Notes: generated from the letters alone by a model not told the origin. DNA of 64,000 nt from Eubacterium_G segne (GCF_014287775.1 NZ_JACOOZ010000008.1:1-64000); one strand, 5' to 3'; shown: positions 16,828-27,331, counted from the stretch's first letter. Program-made: numbers and translations.

Positions 16828-19143
16828 ATGTCAGAAAATACTTTTAAAATACCGGTTATACCTCTTAGGGGGCTTACCATATTGCCGGGAACGACAGTTC
16901 ATTTTGACATTAGTAGAAAATCATCAATTGCTGCCGCAAATGCTGCTATGATGCAGGGACAGCGATTGTTTGTTACAGCACAGAAAGACCCGGTGGAATC
17001 AACACCGGGTTTTGATGGAATATACAAAATAGGTACTGTTGTATTAATAAAGCAACTTAATAAATTGCCGGATGGAATTACAAGTGTAATGGTAGAGGCA
17101 AAGAATAAAGCTGAAATTCTCACATTATATGAAGATGGGAAATATTTTGAGGGAGATATAAAGGAAATTCCACAGGAGGAAAATCTTTTATCTGAAAACG
17201 AGGAAGAGGCCTTTGTAAGAGAATTAAAAGAAACCATAAGAAAATATGATGCAACAAACCATGGGCTGACGGAACAGGGAATAAGAAATGTTATGAGAAT
17301 AAATAATCTGTCAACTCTTATGGAACAGTTACTTTTAAGAATAAAAGTAGATTTTAGAGTAAAGCAGGAATATTTGGAAAAAAATGACTTAGTGTCTAAA
17401 TTTGAGACAGTTATGTCATTTTTAAGAAAAGAAAATGAAATCGGACAAATAAGAGCTGATATAATTGAGAAGGTTAAAGAGAGACTTGACAAAAGTCAGC
17501 GTGAACATATTTTAAGAGAACAGATTCAGGTTATAAAAGAAGAATTAGGGGAAGATTTCTCTGCAGATGCAGATGAATTGCAGGGAAAAATAGAGAAGCT
17601 TAACGCATCTGATGAAGTGAAGGAAAAGTTAATGAAGGAACTTTCAAGGTACAGAATGTTTGGTGGAAATGCACCGGAAGCTAATGTAATAAGAACATAC
17701 ATTGACACAATGCTGGATATGCCTTGGAATAATCAGACAGTGGAAAACCCTGATTTGACTAATGCACAGGAAATCTTAGACAGAGATCATTACGGACTTA
17801 AAAAAGTAAAAGAAAGAGTTCTGGAGTTTTTGGCAGTGAGAAATTTAACGGAGGCTAAAGGCACAAGTCCCATTATTTGTCTTATAGGACCTCCGGGAAC
17901 AGGAAAAACATCTATAGCTCACTCAATTGCAGAAGCTTTAAACAAAAAATATGTTAGAATAAGCTTAGGTGGCGTGGACGACGAATCGGAAATCAGAGGA
18001 CACAGAAAAACATATGTGGGAGCAATGCCGGGAAGAATAGCAAAGGGACTTAAAATGGCAGGCAGTGCTAATCCATTAATGCTGTTTGACGAAATAGACA
18101 AAATGGGAAGAGGTTATCACGGAGATCCGGCTTCAGCCCTTCTTGAGGTTATGGATTCAGAACAAAATTCATCTTTTAGGGATAATTATTTGGAAGTTCC
18201 CCTTGATTTGTCAAAGGTATTATTTATCGCCACGGCAAATGATATAAATACCATACCGGAGCCTTTAATTGACAGAATGGAAATGATTGAAGTTGAAGGT
18301 TATACTGAAAATGAGAAGTTCCACATTGCAAAAGAACATCTGATTAAGAAGGCATATGAGAAAAATGGAATAAAAAGGTCAAATCTTTCCATAACAGATG
18401 AGGCCATAAACAGTATTATAAGATTTTACACAAGGGAAGCCGGTGTAAGACAGCTGCAAAGGGAACTGGAAGAAATATGCAGAAAAGCAGCAAGAGATAT
18501 AGTTCAAAATAATAAAAAGCATTTAAAGGTTACATCAAAAAATATTGAAAAATATCTTGGAAGAAAGAAATTCGATGAAGATTTGGCAAATGAGTCAGAT
18601 GATATAGGAATAGTAAGAGGTCTTGCCTGGACGGCTGTAGGTGGAACTACCCTTCAGATAGAAGTAAATACAATGCCGGGAAAGGGAGAACTTAAGCTTA
18701 CGGGACAGCTTGGTGATGTTATGAAGGAGTCTGCTGTAATTGCACTGAGCTATGTTAGAAGTATTGCAGCGGATTATGGTGTGGATAAGGAATTCTTTAG
18801 TGAGAATGATATACATATTCACGTTCCGGAAGGGGCAGTGCCAAAGGATGGACCATCAGCCGGAATTACCATGGCAACGGCTATTTTGTCAGCTGTGTCA
18901 GGTATTAAGGTAAAATGTAAGGTGGCAATGACAGGAGAAATTAATCTTCGTGGAAATGTTATGCCAATAGGAGGATTAAAAGAGAAGCTTTTGGCTGCTA
19001 AAAATGCAGGTATTAAGAAGGTTTTAGTCCCTAAAAAGAATGAACCTATGGTAAAGGAGATTTCAGAGGAAATAACTTCAGGTCTGAAAATTGTATATGT
19101 AAGTCATATGAGTGAAGTTATTAAGGAGGCTCTGAGCAGGTAA
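16828..19143 (+). CDS. lon: ATP-dependent protease Lon
   Basis: 771 residues, with the substrate-binding LON domain (1-200), a coiled coil (about 200-300), an AAA+ module with Walker A GPPGTGKTS (about 354) and Walker B LMLFDEIDK, and a C-terminal peptidase domain with the Ser-Lys dyad (KDGPSAGITMA, Ser about 676, and Lys in LKEKLLAAKNAG). It starts 16 bases after clpX and ends four bases before engB, so the genes are one operon. Confidence 0.98.
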   Translation: MSENTFKIPVIPLRGLTILPGTTVHFDISRKSSIAAANAAMMQGQRLFVTAQKDPVESTPGFDGIYKIGTVVLIKQLNKLPDGITSVMVEAKNKAEILTLYEDGKYFEGDIKEIPQEENLLSENEEEAFVRELKETIRKYDATNHGLTEQGIRNVMRINNLSTLMEQLLLRIKVDFRVKQEYLEKNDLVSKFETVMSFLRKENEIGQIRADIIEKVKERLDKSQREHILREQIQVIKEELGEDFSADADELQGKIEKLNASDEVKEKLMKELSRYRMFGGNAPEANVIRTYIDTMLDMPWNNQTVENPDLTNAQEILDRDHYGLKKVKERVLEFLAVRNLTEAKGTSPIICLIGPPGTGKTSIAHSIAEALNKKYVRISLGGVDDESEIRGHRKTYVGAMPGRIAKGLKMAGSANPLMLFDEIDKMGRGYHGDPASALLEVMDSEQNSSFRDNYLEVPLDLSKVLFIATANDINTIPEPLIDRMEMIEVEGYTENEKFHIAKEHLIKKAYEKNGIKRSNLSITDEAINSIIRFYTREAGVRQLQRELEEICRKAARDIVQNNKKHLKVTSKNIEKYLGRKKFDEDLANESDDIGIVRGLAWTAVGGTTLQIEVNTMPGKGELKLTGQLGDVMKESAVIALSYVRSIAADYGVDKEFFSENDIHIHVPEGAVPKDGPSAGITMATAILSAVSGIKVKCKVAMTGEINLRGNVMPIGGLKEKLLAAKNAGIKKVLVPKKNEPMVKEISEEITSGLKIVYVSHMSEVIKEALSR

Positions 19144-19147
19144 ATAT

Positions 19148-19735
19148 ATGGTTATAAAAAATGTTAGTTTAGAGACGGTATGTGGAATTACAAGTCCTCT
19201 GCCACAAAATAATATGCCGGAGATTGCCTTTGCAGGTAAGTCAAATGTAGGAAAATCATCACTGATAAACAGTCTTGTAAATAGGAAGGCATTAGCAAGA
19301 ACATCATCCCAGCCGGGAAAAACACAGACAATTAATTTCTATAATGTTAATGAGGAAATGTATTTTGTGGATTTACCGGGGTACGGGTATGCCAGTGTGT
19401 CAAAGGAAGTAAAGGAAAAATGGGGTGTAATGATAGAAAACTATCTTCATACTTCGGATATGTTAAAAGCAGTTTTTCTTTTAATAGATATAAGACACGA
19501 GCCGTCAGCTAATGACATAAATATGTACCAGTGGATATTAGCCAATGGATATGAACCAATAATAATTGCAACAAAGCTTGACAAAATAAAGAGAAGCCAG
19601 ATACAAAAGCATGTTAAAATGATAAGGACAGGCTTAAACGTAGTAGGTGGAACAAAGATACTACCATTTTCGGCTCAGACAAAGCAGGGAAAAGATGAAA
19701 TTCTTGATTTGATTGAAGAAATAACAAGGAGTTAG
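19148..19735 (+). CDS. engB: ribosome biogenesis GTPase YsxC/EngB
   Basis: 195 residues with the G1 motif GKSNVGKSS (about 30-38), G2 PGKTQTINFY, G3 DLPGYGYA and G4 ATKLDK (about 137-142). It assists late 50S subunit assembly. Spacing of four bases from lon and two bases to the next gene indicates tight coupling. Confidence 0.97.
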   Translation: MVIKNVSLETVCGITSPLPQNNMPEIAFAGKSNVGKSSLINSLVNRKALARTSSQPGKTQTINFYNVNEEMYFVDLPGYGYASVSKEVKEKWGVMIENYLHTSDMLKAVFLLIDIRHEPSANDINMYQWILANGYEPIIIATKLDKIKRSQIQKHVKMIRTGLNVVGGTKILPFSAQTKQGKDEILDLIEEITRS

Positions 19736-19737
19736 AA

Positions 19738-20259
19738 ATGGCATTAGAACCGGAAACTTTATATAAATTAATTATAATGCATATGCTTAATAAGGTGGAT
19801 TTCCCACTGACTAATACCCAGATTGCCCAGTTCTTTCTGGAGAATGAGTACACAACTTATTTTTCCGTTCAGCGTTCCATTAATGAGTTAATAGAAAACG
19901 GATTTGTGTTTTTAAATGTTAATAGAAATACATCTTATTATCATTTAACTTCCGAGGGAAGGGAAAGTCTTAAGTTTTTTGAGAATAAAATTCCCAACCA
20001 GATAGTTGATGATGTGGATATGTTCCTTATTGAGAATAAATATGAATTAAGAAATGAGGCAGGAACCGTTTCGGATTATTACAGGGCTGCAAATGGAGAT
20101 TATATTGTACATTGTCAGGTAAAAGAAGGAGACAGTACATTAATTGAACTTAATATTGCAACTCCTGATAAGGATATTGCCTCAAAAATGTGTGCAAATT
20201 GGCAGGACAAGGACACCAGCCAGAAAATATATCAATATGTATTAGATAATCTGACGTAA
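19738..20259 (+). CDS. DUF4364 family protein with winged-helix N-terminus
   Basis: 173 residues. Residues 1-75 look like a winged-helix module (NTQIAQFFLENEYTT, then SINELIENGFV and the wing YYHLTSEGRESL). The C-terminal half has the DUF4364 pattern with ELNIATPDKDIA. It is a conserved Clostridia family, of unknown function, probably a DNA- or RNA-binding regulator. It sits between engB and lepA. Confidence 0.85.
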   Translation: MALEPETLYKLIIMHMLNKVDFPLTNTQIAQFFLENEYTTYFSVQRSINELIENGFVFLNVNRNTSYYHLTSEGRESLKFFENKIPNQIVDDVDMFLIENKYELRNEAGTVSDYYRAANGDYIVHCQVKEGDSTLIELNIATPDKDIASKMCANWQDKDTSQKIYQYVLDNLT

Positions 20260-20319
20260 TAATTTCACATAAAGGTAAAGTCAGTTTAACAGCAAAATAA
20301 ACAAGAGATGGAGGAAAAT

Positions 20320-22134
20320 ATGTCGCATATAGATCAGAGTAAAATAAGAAATTTTTGCATTATTGCTCATATTGATCACGGAAAATCTACTTTGGCAGAC
20401 CGTATAATAGAGATGACAGGGCTTCTTACAAACAGGGAAATGCAGGCTCAGGTTCTTGATAATATGGACTTAGAAAGAGAACGTGGAATAACAATAAAAT
20501 CTCAGGCAGTTCGTACTGTTTATAAGGCTAAAGACGGTGAGGAATATATTTTTAATCTTATTGATACACCGGGCCATGTGGATTTTAATTACGAGGTATC
20601 ACGAAGCTTAGCAGCCTGTGATGGTGCAGTATTGGTAGTTGATGCGGCACAGGGTGTGGAAGCACAGACTCTGGCAAATGTTTATCTTGCATTAGACCAT
20701 GACCTAGAGGTTTTTCCGGTAATAAACAAAATTGACCTTCCATCAGCTGACCCGGATAGGGTAAAGGCGGAAATAGAGGATGTTATAGGACTTGATGCAG
20801 AGGATGCACCACTTATTTCAGCCAAAACAGGACTTAACTGTGGTGAGGTTTTAGAGGCAATTGTTAAGAATATTCCGGCACCGGAGGGAAATCCGGAGGC
20901 TCCCCTTAAAGCACTTATTTTTGACAGCTTATATGATTCATACAAGGGAGTTATTGTATTTTGCCGAATAAAAGAGGGTACCGTAAAGCCGGGAATGAAT
21001 ATAAAAATGATGGCAACAGGAGCTAAAGCAAATGTTGTGGAAGTAGGATATTTTGGAGCAGGTCAGTTTATAGCCTGTGATGAATTATCAGCAGGAATGG
21101 TTGGATATATTACGGCAAGTATAAAAAATGTCCGTGATACCAAGGTTGGTGATACCGTAACTGATGCAGACAGACCATGTGATGAGCCACTTCCGGGATA
21201 TAAGGAAGTTAATTCAATGGTTTACTGTGGTGTATATCCGGCAGATGGAGCCAAATATCCTGATTTAAGAGATGCTTTGGAAAAACTTCAGCTAAATGAT
21301 GCATCCCTTAAATACGAACCGGAAACATCAATAGCCTTAGGATTTGGTTTCAGATGTGGATTCTTAGGACTTCTTCATCTTGAAATTGTTCAGGAGAGAC
21401 TAGAGAGGGAATACGGACTTGATTTGGTAACTACGGCACCGTCAGTTATTTATAAGGTATACAAGGAAAATGGGGAGTTAATAGAACTTACCAACCCAAC
21501 TAATTTGCCGGATCCAAGTGAAATAGAACATATGGAGGAACCTATTGTAAGTGCCGAAATAATGGTAACTACAGAGTTTATAGGCTCTATTATGGAATTG
21601 TGTCAGCAAAGACGTGGACGATATATAGGAATGGAGTATGTGGAAGGTTCAAGAGCACTTCTTAAATATGATATTCCGTTAAATGAAATAATATATGATT
21701 TCTTTGATGCATTAAAATCCCGCTCAAGAGGGTATGCCTCATTCGATTATGAATTAAAAGGATATGAAACAGCTAAGTTAGTTAAGCTTGACATTCTTAT
21801 AAATAAGGAAGAGGTGGATGCACTATCCTTTATAGTTCCGGAGGCTTCAGCATATGAGCGTGGCAGAAAAATGTGCGAGAAACTGAAGAATGAAATTCCA
21901 AGACAGCTTTTTGAAGTACCGATTCAGGCAGCAGTAGGAAGTAAAGTTATTGCAAGAGAAACAGTTAAGGCAATGAGAAAAGACGTGCTTGCTAAATGTT
22001 ATGGTGGCGATATTTCAAGAAAGAAAAAGCTGTTAGAAAAGCAGAAGGAAGGAAAGAAACGTATGCGCCAGGTTGGAAATGTGGAAATACCACAGTCAGC
22101 ATTTATGGCGGTTTTGAAATTAGATGAGGAGTAA
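20320..22134 (+). CDS. lepA: translation elongation factor 4 (LepA)
   Basis: 604 residues with G motifs AHIDHGKST (about 15-23), ERGITIKSQ, DTPGHVDF and NKIDLP, then the EF-G-like domains and the LepA-specific C-terminal domain (GGDISRKKKLLEKQKEGKK). A GGAGG at 20310-20314 overlaps an upstream in-frame ATG (20308) and selects the ATG at 20320. Thought to act on stalled or misassembled ribosomes. The next gene starts in its stop codon. Confidence 0.97.
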   Translation: MSHIDQSKIRNFCIIAHIDHGKSTLADRIIEMTGLLTNREMQAQVLDNMDLERERGITIKSQAVRTVYKAKDGEEYIFNLIDTPGHVDFNYEVSRSLAACDGAVLVVDAAQGVEAQTLANVYLALDHDLEVFPVINKIDLPSADPDRVKAEIEDVIGLDAEDAPLISAKTGLNCGEVLEAIVKNIPAPEGNPEAPLKALIFDSLYDSYKGVIVFCRIKEGTVKPGMNIKMMATGAKANVVEVGYFGAGQFIACDELSAGMVGYITASIKNVRDTKVGDTVTDADRPCDEPLPGYKEVNSMVYCGVYPADGAKYPDLRDALEKLQLNDASLKYEPETSIALGFGFRCGFLGLLHLEIVQERLEREYGLDLVTTAPSVIYKVYKENGELIELTNPTNLPDPSEIEHMEEPIVSAEIMVTTEFIGSIMELCQQRRGRYIGMEYVEGSRALLKYDIPLNEIIYDFFDALKSRSRGYASFDYELKGYETAKLVKLDILINKEEVDALSFIVPEASAYERGRKMCEKLKNEIPRQLFEVPIQAAVGSKVIARETVKAMRKDVLAKCYGGDISRKKKLLEKQKEGKKRMRQVGNVEIPQSAFMAVLKLDEE

Positions 22135-23222
22135 TGTACTATAAGAAGATAATATCATACTGCACAGTTTTATTGTTTACAGTAATTATATCTGCTAATG
22201 TAAACACATTAACTTATGCCAAAAGCATTAAAGCCGAAACACCAAAGAATGTTGTAGTTAAAAGGTATATTACAACAGCATTAAAAATTAAATGGAGTAA
22301 GGTAAAAAAAGCCGATGGTTATAGGATATACAGATATAGCAGTAAAAAGAAAAAATATGTCAGTATAAAGACGGTTTTTAATAATGAAAAGACCTGTTGG
22401 ATTGACAAAAAATTAAAAGTCCATAAAGTGTATAAATACAAAGTGTCATCTTTTAAAGTACACAAAGGGAAGAAAAAGTTTAGTAAAAAATCCTACCGGG
22501 TGTCAGGGAGAACCTATAGAATTAATGACCGATTAGTAAATGCCGGAGAAGTATTTATTTTGGGAAATAGTCCTATTAGTATAGGACTATGTAGCGAAAA
22601 TGAGTATCAGGTATTCATTAATCCTGACAGAAAGGTTAAAAATAAAAAGGCAAAACCGTTTTCTAAAGAAGTTATATGGAGTAGCAGTGATATTTCTCTA
22701 GTGAAGGTAAATAAGATGGGGAAAATTACTTCCTTTGATAAAGAAGGAACGTGCTATGTTTATTTAAGGGCACACAATGGGGTGCAAAAAAGGATTAAAG
22801 TTAAAGTAGTTAATTTTGCAAATCCAAAGAGTTTTTCGGGTTATGAGGGAAACGATTCTTATGTAAACGAGTTATTGCTCAATTATAAAAAGGAAGTATG
22901 CAATATTGCAACTTATTTCACGGTACATACAAAGCAGGGTGTAAACGGATGTATAAAAAGTGATGACGATGGAAATATTGTAGGAATCCCGGATATGGAG
23001 AACATTTCAGCAATTCAAAATGATATCAACAAATTGTTGACACAGTTTCCCCTTGTAATAAAAATATATTATAATGGGGAAGGAGCAGTAAAATTTAAAC
23101 TGTGCTTTAATGCAGCAGGAACTTCATATAGAGATATCATTTATGATAAAAATAATGAATATGAGGAGTCGCCACAGCAGATTGCACCCCATTGGGTATT
23201 ACGAAGGTCACCGGGGCGCTAA
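22134..23222 (+). CDS. secreted fibronectin-like / Big2-like protein
   Basis: 362 residues with a signal peptide (about 4-30), a Lys/Tyr-rich fibronectin III-like domain (about 35-130; the pattern W-S-K-V-K-K-A-D-G-Y-R-I-Y-R is shared with the muramidase at 917) and a bacterial Ig-like Big2 domain (about 135-230; VIWSSSD, VNKMGKITSFDKEGTCYV). The last 130 residues match nothing I recognise. Its ATG overlaps the lepA stop by one base, and GAGGAG inside lepA is its binding site, so it is co-translated with lepA. Probably surface or extracellular; role unknown. Confidence 0.8.
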   Translation: MYYKKIISYCTVLLFTVIISANVNTLTYAKSIKAETPKNVVVKRYITTALKIKWSKVKKADGYRIYRYSSKKKKYVSIKTVFNNEKTCWIDKKLKVHKVYKYKVSSFKVHKGKKKFSKKSYRVSGRTYRINDRLVNAGEVFILGNSPISIGLCSENEYQVFINPDRKVKNKKAKPFSKEVIWSSSDISLVKVNKMGKITSFDKEGTCYVYLRAHNGVQKRIKVKVVNFANPKSFSGYEGNDSYVNELLLNYKKEVCNIATYFTVHTKQGVNGCIKSDDDGNIVGIPDMENISAIQNDINKLLTQFPLVIKIYYNGEGAVKFKLCFNAAGTSYRDIIYDKNNEYEESPQQIAPHWVLRRSPGR

Positions 23223-23279
23223 ATCAGTTTATTACAAGAAAATCAAAATGGTCTCTTATACAGAAAGGCAATTATAATT

Positions 23280-24506
23280 ATGGATAAATTAGAAATATAT
23301 GTTCATATACCCTTTTGTGCTAAGAAGTGCGATTATTGTGACTTTTTATCTATGAGAGGGGATTCGGTAACTAAAAGAGAGTATGTTTCTGCATTAATTA
23401 ATGAAATTAAATTAAGTAAGGATAGAATGGAAGGGTACCTTGTCGATACAATATTTATCGGTGGAGGTACTCCTTCCATATTAGAAGGAAAATATATTGG
23501 AGAAATAATGGATGCCATAAGACAAAACTGTGTGGTGGATGAGAATGCAGAAATTACCATTGAATGTAACCCGGGAACTCTTGATAAGTATAAATTGAAA
23601 TACTATAAGGATTTAGGGATAAACAGAATAAGTATAGGTTTGCAGTCAGCTAATGATGATGAACTTATGGCAATTGGAAGAATACACAATTTTGATAAGT
23701 TTTTGGAAAGTTATAAGTTAGCCAGAGAGGCAGGATTTTCTAATATAAATGTAGATATAATGAGTGCACTTCCGGGACAAAGCATTGAAAGCTATAGAGA
23801 GACTCTTAAAAAAGTGACAGACTTAAATCCTGAACATATTTCTGCTTACAGTCTTATTGTGGAGGAGGAAACCCCGCTTTATGACAGGGTGGAGGCAGCA
23901 GAGAATGCAGGATATAGCATATTACCTGATGAGGATACGGAGCGGGAAATGTACTATGAAACCGGAAAATTCCTAAAGGATTCAGGTTATATGAGATATG
24001 AAATATCTAACTACAGCAAGGTGGGATATGAATGCAGGCATAATATAGGATATTGGAAACGAAAGGATTATCTGGGATTTGGATTAGGGGCGGCATCGTT
24101 ATATAAAAATACCAGATATAGCAACATCGCAGGTTTAAGTCAGTACATTTCTGTTATGTCAGGTGGCAATTTGGAGGAGAATGAAAATTTCTGGGGAGAG
24201 ACTATTTATCAGGATGATATATGGGATATTCAGGAAGACCCTCTTACTGTGATTCAGGGAAAAATCCAGAAACTTAGCAATAAAGATATGATGGAAGAAT
24301 TTATGTTTTTGGGACTGAGAATGATGGAGGGAATATCTGTGGATGAATTTGAAGAAAAATTTGGAAGAAAATTTGAGACAGTTTATGGTAATGTGGCAGA
24401 TAAGTTAATAAGTCAGGGATTATTAAAGAAAAATGATAATAGGATAATGCTTACAGACAGGGGAATAGATGTAAGTAATTATGCAATGTCTGAATTTTTA
24501 CTGTAG
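23280..24506 (+). CDS. hemW: radical SAM heme chaperone HemW
   Basis: 408 residues with the radical SAM cluster CAKKCDYC (about 13-20; the fourth residue after it is a Ser rather than the extra Cys of HemN), GGGTPS (about 61-66), ECNPGT, and the C-terminal HemN-type domain. Commonly annotated coproporphyrinogen III oxidase-like, but the family is now regarded as a heme chaperone. lepA-hemW is a standard neighbourhood in Firmicutes, here split by one secreted-protein gene. Confidence 0.94.
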   Translation: MDKLEIYVHIPFCAKKCDYCDFLSMRGDSVTKREYVSALINEIKLSKDRMEGYLVDTIFIGGGTPSILEGKYIGEIMDAIRQNCVVDENAEITIECNPGTLDKYKLKYYKDLGINRISIGLQSANDDELMAIGRIHNFDKFLESYKLAREAGFSNINVDIMSALPGQSIESYRETLKKVTDLNPEHISAYSLIVEEETPLYDRVEAAENAGYSILPDEDTEREMYYETGKFLKDSGYMRYEISNYSKVGYECRHNIGYWKRKDYLGFGLGAASLYKNTRYSNIAGLSQYISVMSGGNLEENENFWGETIYQDDIWDIQEDPLTVIQGKIQKLSNKDMMEEFMFLGLRMMEGISVDEFEEKFGRKFETVYGNVADKLISQGLLKKNDNRIMLTDRGIDVSNYAMSEFLL

Positions 24507-24514
24507 GAGGCTCT

Positions 24515-25168
24515 ATGAACAAAATACTGGTAGTTGAAGATGATGAAAGTATTGCAAAAATGATAGAAGTTACGCTGGATATGGGAAATTATTCCTGCGA
24601 TAAAGTGTATGACGGAATAGCTGCAAAGGAAAAAATAGAAAATAATAAGTATTCCCTTATTCTTTTAGATGTCATGCTTCCGGGAATAGACGGCTTCTCC
24701 TTAATGAAGTATATAAAACCCTTAAAAATTCCAACTATATTTATAACTGCAAAACAGGATGTAGTGGACAGGGTTCACGGACTTAAGTTAGGGGCGGAGG
24801 ATTACATACTAAAACCTTTTGAGGCAATGGAACTTTTAGCCAGAGTGGAAGTGGTTTTAAGAAGATATCATAATGAAGAGGATGTAATTGAATACCACGA
24901 TATTAAGGCAGATATTACTAAACATCAGGTAACCTGTAATGATGAAATTATTAATCTTACTCCAAAAGAGTTTGATATTTTAGTGTTTTTCTTAAAGCAT
25001 AAGGATATTGTTATAAGGAAAGAGCGGTTAATGGCAGAAATATGGGGATATGATTTTGTGGGAGAAACAAGAACAGTGGATACCCATGTGCAGCAGGTAA
25101 GAAAGAAAATGAAATTAAAAGAAAAATTAGTTACTATTCCAAAGGTAGGATACTGCCTGTACAGTTAA
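24515..25168 (+). CDS. OmpR/PhoB-type response regulator
   Basis: 217 residues. The receiver domain has acidic VVEDDES (about 5-11), the phosphate-accepting Asp in LLDVMLPGIDG (about 52) and the conserved Lys in LKPFEAME (about 101). A winged-helix output domain follows from about 125 (LTPKEFDILVFFLKH, TVDTHVQQVRKKM). It starts eight bases after hemW and is followed by its histidine kinase, so they form a cognate pair. Targets not known. Confidence 0.95.
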   Translation: MNKILVVEDDESIAKMIEVTLDMGNYSCDKVYDGIAAKEKIENNKYSLILLDVMLPGIDGFSLMKYIKPLKIPTIFITAKQDVVDRVHGLKLGAEDYILKPFEAMELLARVEVVLRRYHNEEDVIEYHDIKADITKHQVTCNDEIINLTPKEFDILVFFLKHKDIVIRKERLMAEIWGYDFVGETRTVDTHVQQVRKKMKLKEKLVTIPKVGYCLYS

Positions 25169-25185
25169 ATCAATAGGAGTGGCAT

Positions 25186-26610
25186 ATGAAGATATGGCAG
25201 AGAATATTTATAGTGACAATGTTCATTGTTACGGTTTTTACACTGGCAATGGGACTTTTACTAATTGGAAACCAGTATAAATATCAGATAGATGCAGAAA
25301 TAAATAATTCCAAAAAGTTCCACGAAAATGTTATGGCATCAGTAAATGTTGAAGTGCAACGACAGATGCAGGAAAAAACCAAATCGATTTTAAGTGATCA
25401 CGAATTTTTAGAGGCATATAAAGCCGCCTATGAAAGATTTGAGGATTTAGGTTATGGGTTGAAATTAAGTATGGACGGGGAAAACATAATGAATAACTAT
25501 GACTTCTCAGATGACATAGTTAATAAGAATATGATTAAACAGGAAAGATATGCAGGATATGAAATAGTACACAAAAGTGATTATTATTTTCTTATAATGG
25601 AATCTGAAAACAGTATTTATGGCAGAAAAATAAAATGCGACACGGAGTATGATATTACACATATTTACGGGGCTTATTTTGCTCAAAGGGACAGGCTGAA
25701 GGTACTTACCATAGTATTTTCCCTGCTTTCGGGAATTATTCTTTTAGTAACTATCAGATTTTTACTTAGACCTGTAAAAAAACTTCAATGGGGAATACAT
25801 AGTATATCTGACGGAGATTATGGAAGACAGCTTGAGGTAAAGGGGAATAATGAAATTACAGAGCTTACAAAAGATGTTAATCAGATGTCCGAAAAAATAG
25901 CAGATGATAACAGGGCAAAGGAAGAAATGATAGAAAGCAGGCAGGTATTTATTGACAACATGGCTCATGAAATGAAAACTCCTCTGACTGCAATTTTAGG
26001 ATTTTCGGATATACTGACTATTAAGCAGAATCTTACGGAAGAACAGATAAAGGAATATTCAGGGTATATTTATAAAGAGGCATTAAGGTTAAAAACAATG
26101 TCAGGGAAGCTAATGGAATTAGCACAAATAGAAGAAAAAAACGTGAAGGGTGAATGTGTTGATATAGGCAATATTCTGGATGAAGTAATATTATCGGAAC
26201 AAATTGTTTTGGAAAAAAGTAATATAAAGATAAATAAAAAGATTGTAAATAAAAATGTTATGGTTGATAAGGATTTAATTAAATCTGTTTTTTATAACAT
26301 TTTAGATAATGGCGCTAAGGCTACCACGCAAAATGGTGAAATGGATGTAAGTATGTCTGTGGAAAATAATAAGGTTGTAATAAAGATTCAGGATTATGGC
26401 ATAGGGATTCCGAAGGAAGATGTAAAGAAGGTTATGGAACCGTTTTATATGGTAGACAAATCACGAACACGAAAAAGTGGTGGGGCAGGTTTAGGTCTTG
26501 CACTGTGTAAAAAGATTATTGAATTAAGTAATGGTGAAATAGAAATATCCAGTGACATAGGTAAGGGCTGCCTTGTTACAGTAACACTTCCTGTTTATGA
26601 TTTAGATTGA
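25186..26610 (+). CDS. membrane sensor histidine kinase
   Basis: 474 residues with membrane segments at about 8-28 and 168-190 flanking an extracellular sensor of about 135 residues, then a HAMP linker, a HisKA domain with phospho-His in NMAHEMKTPLTAILG (about 262), and a HATPase domain (N box NILDNGAKA, G1 DYGIGIP, G2 GGAGLGLALCKK). Partner of the preceding regulator. The extracellular sensor is not recognised, so the stimulus is unknown. Confidence 0.95.
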   Translation: MKIWQRIFIVTMFIVTVFTLAMGLLLIGNQYKYQIDAEINNSKKFHENVMASVNVEVQRQMQEKTKSILSDHEFLEAYKAAYERFEDLGYGLKLSMDGENIMNNYDFSDDIVNKNMIKQERYAGYEIVHKSDYYFLIMESENSIYGRKIKCDTEYDITHIYGAYFAQRDRLKVLTIVFSLLSGIILLVTIRFLLRPVKKLQWGIHSISDGDYGRQLEVKGNNEITELTKDVNQMSEKIADDNRAKEEMIESRQVFIDNMAHEMKTPLTAILGFSDILTIKQNLTEEQIKEYSGYIYKEALRLKTMSGKLMELAQIEEKNVKGECVDIGNILDEVILSEQIVLEKSNIKINKKIVNKNVMVDKDLIKSVFYNILDNGAKATTQNGEMDVSMSVENNKVVIKIQDYGIGIPKEDVKKVMEPFYMVDKSRTRKSGGAGLGLALCKKIIELSNGEIEISSDIGKGCLVTVTLPVYDLD

Positions 26611-26623
26611 TGAGGTTAAATAT

Positions 26624-27328
26624 ATGAAAAAGAATATATCGAATATAGTTACAATCTTAGCAGCACTGATAATAGTGGTAGCAGGTGTTGAAGCTATAAA
26701 TATATATGCATCCCATGAAGAAAAAACAAGAATTAACAAGGTTGGAAGCACATTTTTACAGTTAGATAATGACATCAGCTTAGAGCGTAAGGTTTTTAAC
26801 AGTGAATGCATTATAACCGGTAGCTATAAAGAAGTTAAGAATTTTAATAAGTTCAGTGCCATAACAGATGAGATTATAAAGGAATATGCTATGGATACCC
26901 GGACTGAAAAAACAGGTTATACCAATGGTGACAGCTACATTATTAAGTTAAAGGATAATTCTCAGGAAATTAATGTTTTTATCAATGAAAAAAACAGGGC
27001 AATAGAGTTTCAAAAAAGTATGGTGGAAATCAATAATGCAGGTGAAAGGGAAGAGGGATTTGTAAAAGTACAGGACGACAGAGACAGCACCGGCTCAGAG
27101 CTTTATTCTCTGATAAATGCAATACTTAAGGGATGTATAAAAGAAAATATGGTATCACCTAAATTGGATACCATAAAGAAAATAATGGGTGACTTCAATG
27201 GGGAAGAAATTTTCTGGCATGGTGATAAATTTTATATTCCTTTTAGAAATAATGAAAAGTATATTGTGATAATGTATGATTACAAAAATAAGGAATATTG
27301 TGGTGGAAAGTTAGTTTTAGGAGAATAA
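26624..27328 (+). CDS. membrane-anchored extracytoplasmic protein of unknown function
   Basis: 234 residues. A single N-terminal hydrophobic segment (about 8-28) with no lipobox or obvious cleavage site is followed by a soluble domain of mixed charge. No domain recognised. It begins 13 bases after the histidine kinase stop and precedes a terminator, so it belongs to the two-component operon and may be an accessory sensor or a modulator of the kinase; this is inference from position only. Confidence 0.7.
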   Translation: MKKNISNIVTILAALIIVVAGVEAINIYASHEEKTRINKVGSTFLQLDNDISLERKVFNSECIITGSYKEVKNFNKFSAITDEIIKEYAMDTRTEKTGYTNGDSYIIKLKDNSQEINVFINEKNRAIEFQKSMVEINNAGEREEGFVKVQDDRDSTGSELYSLINAILKGCIKENMVSPKLDTIKKIMGDFNGEEIFWHGDKFYIPFRNNEKYIVIMYDYKNKEYCGGKLVLGE

Positions 27329-27331
27329 GAG

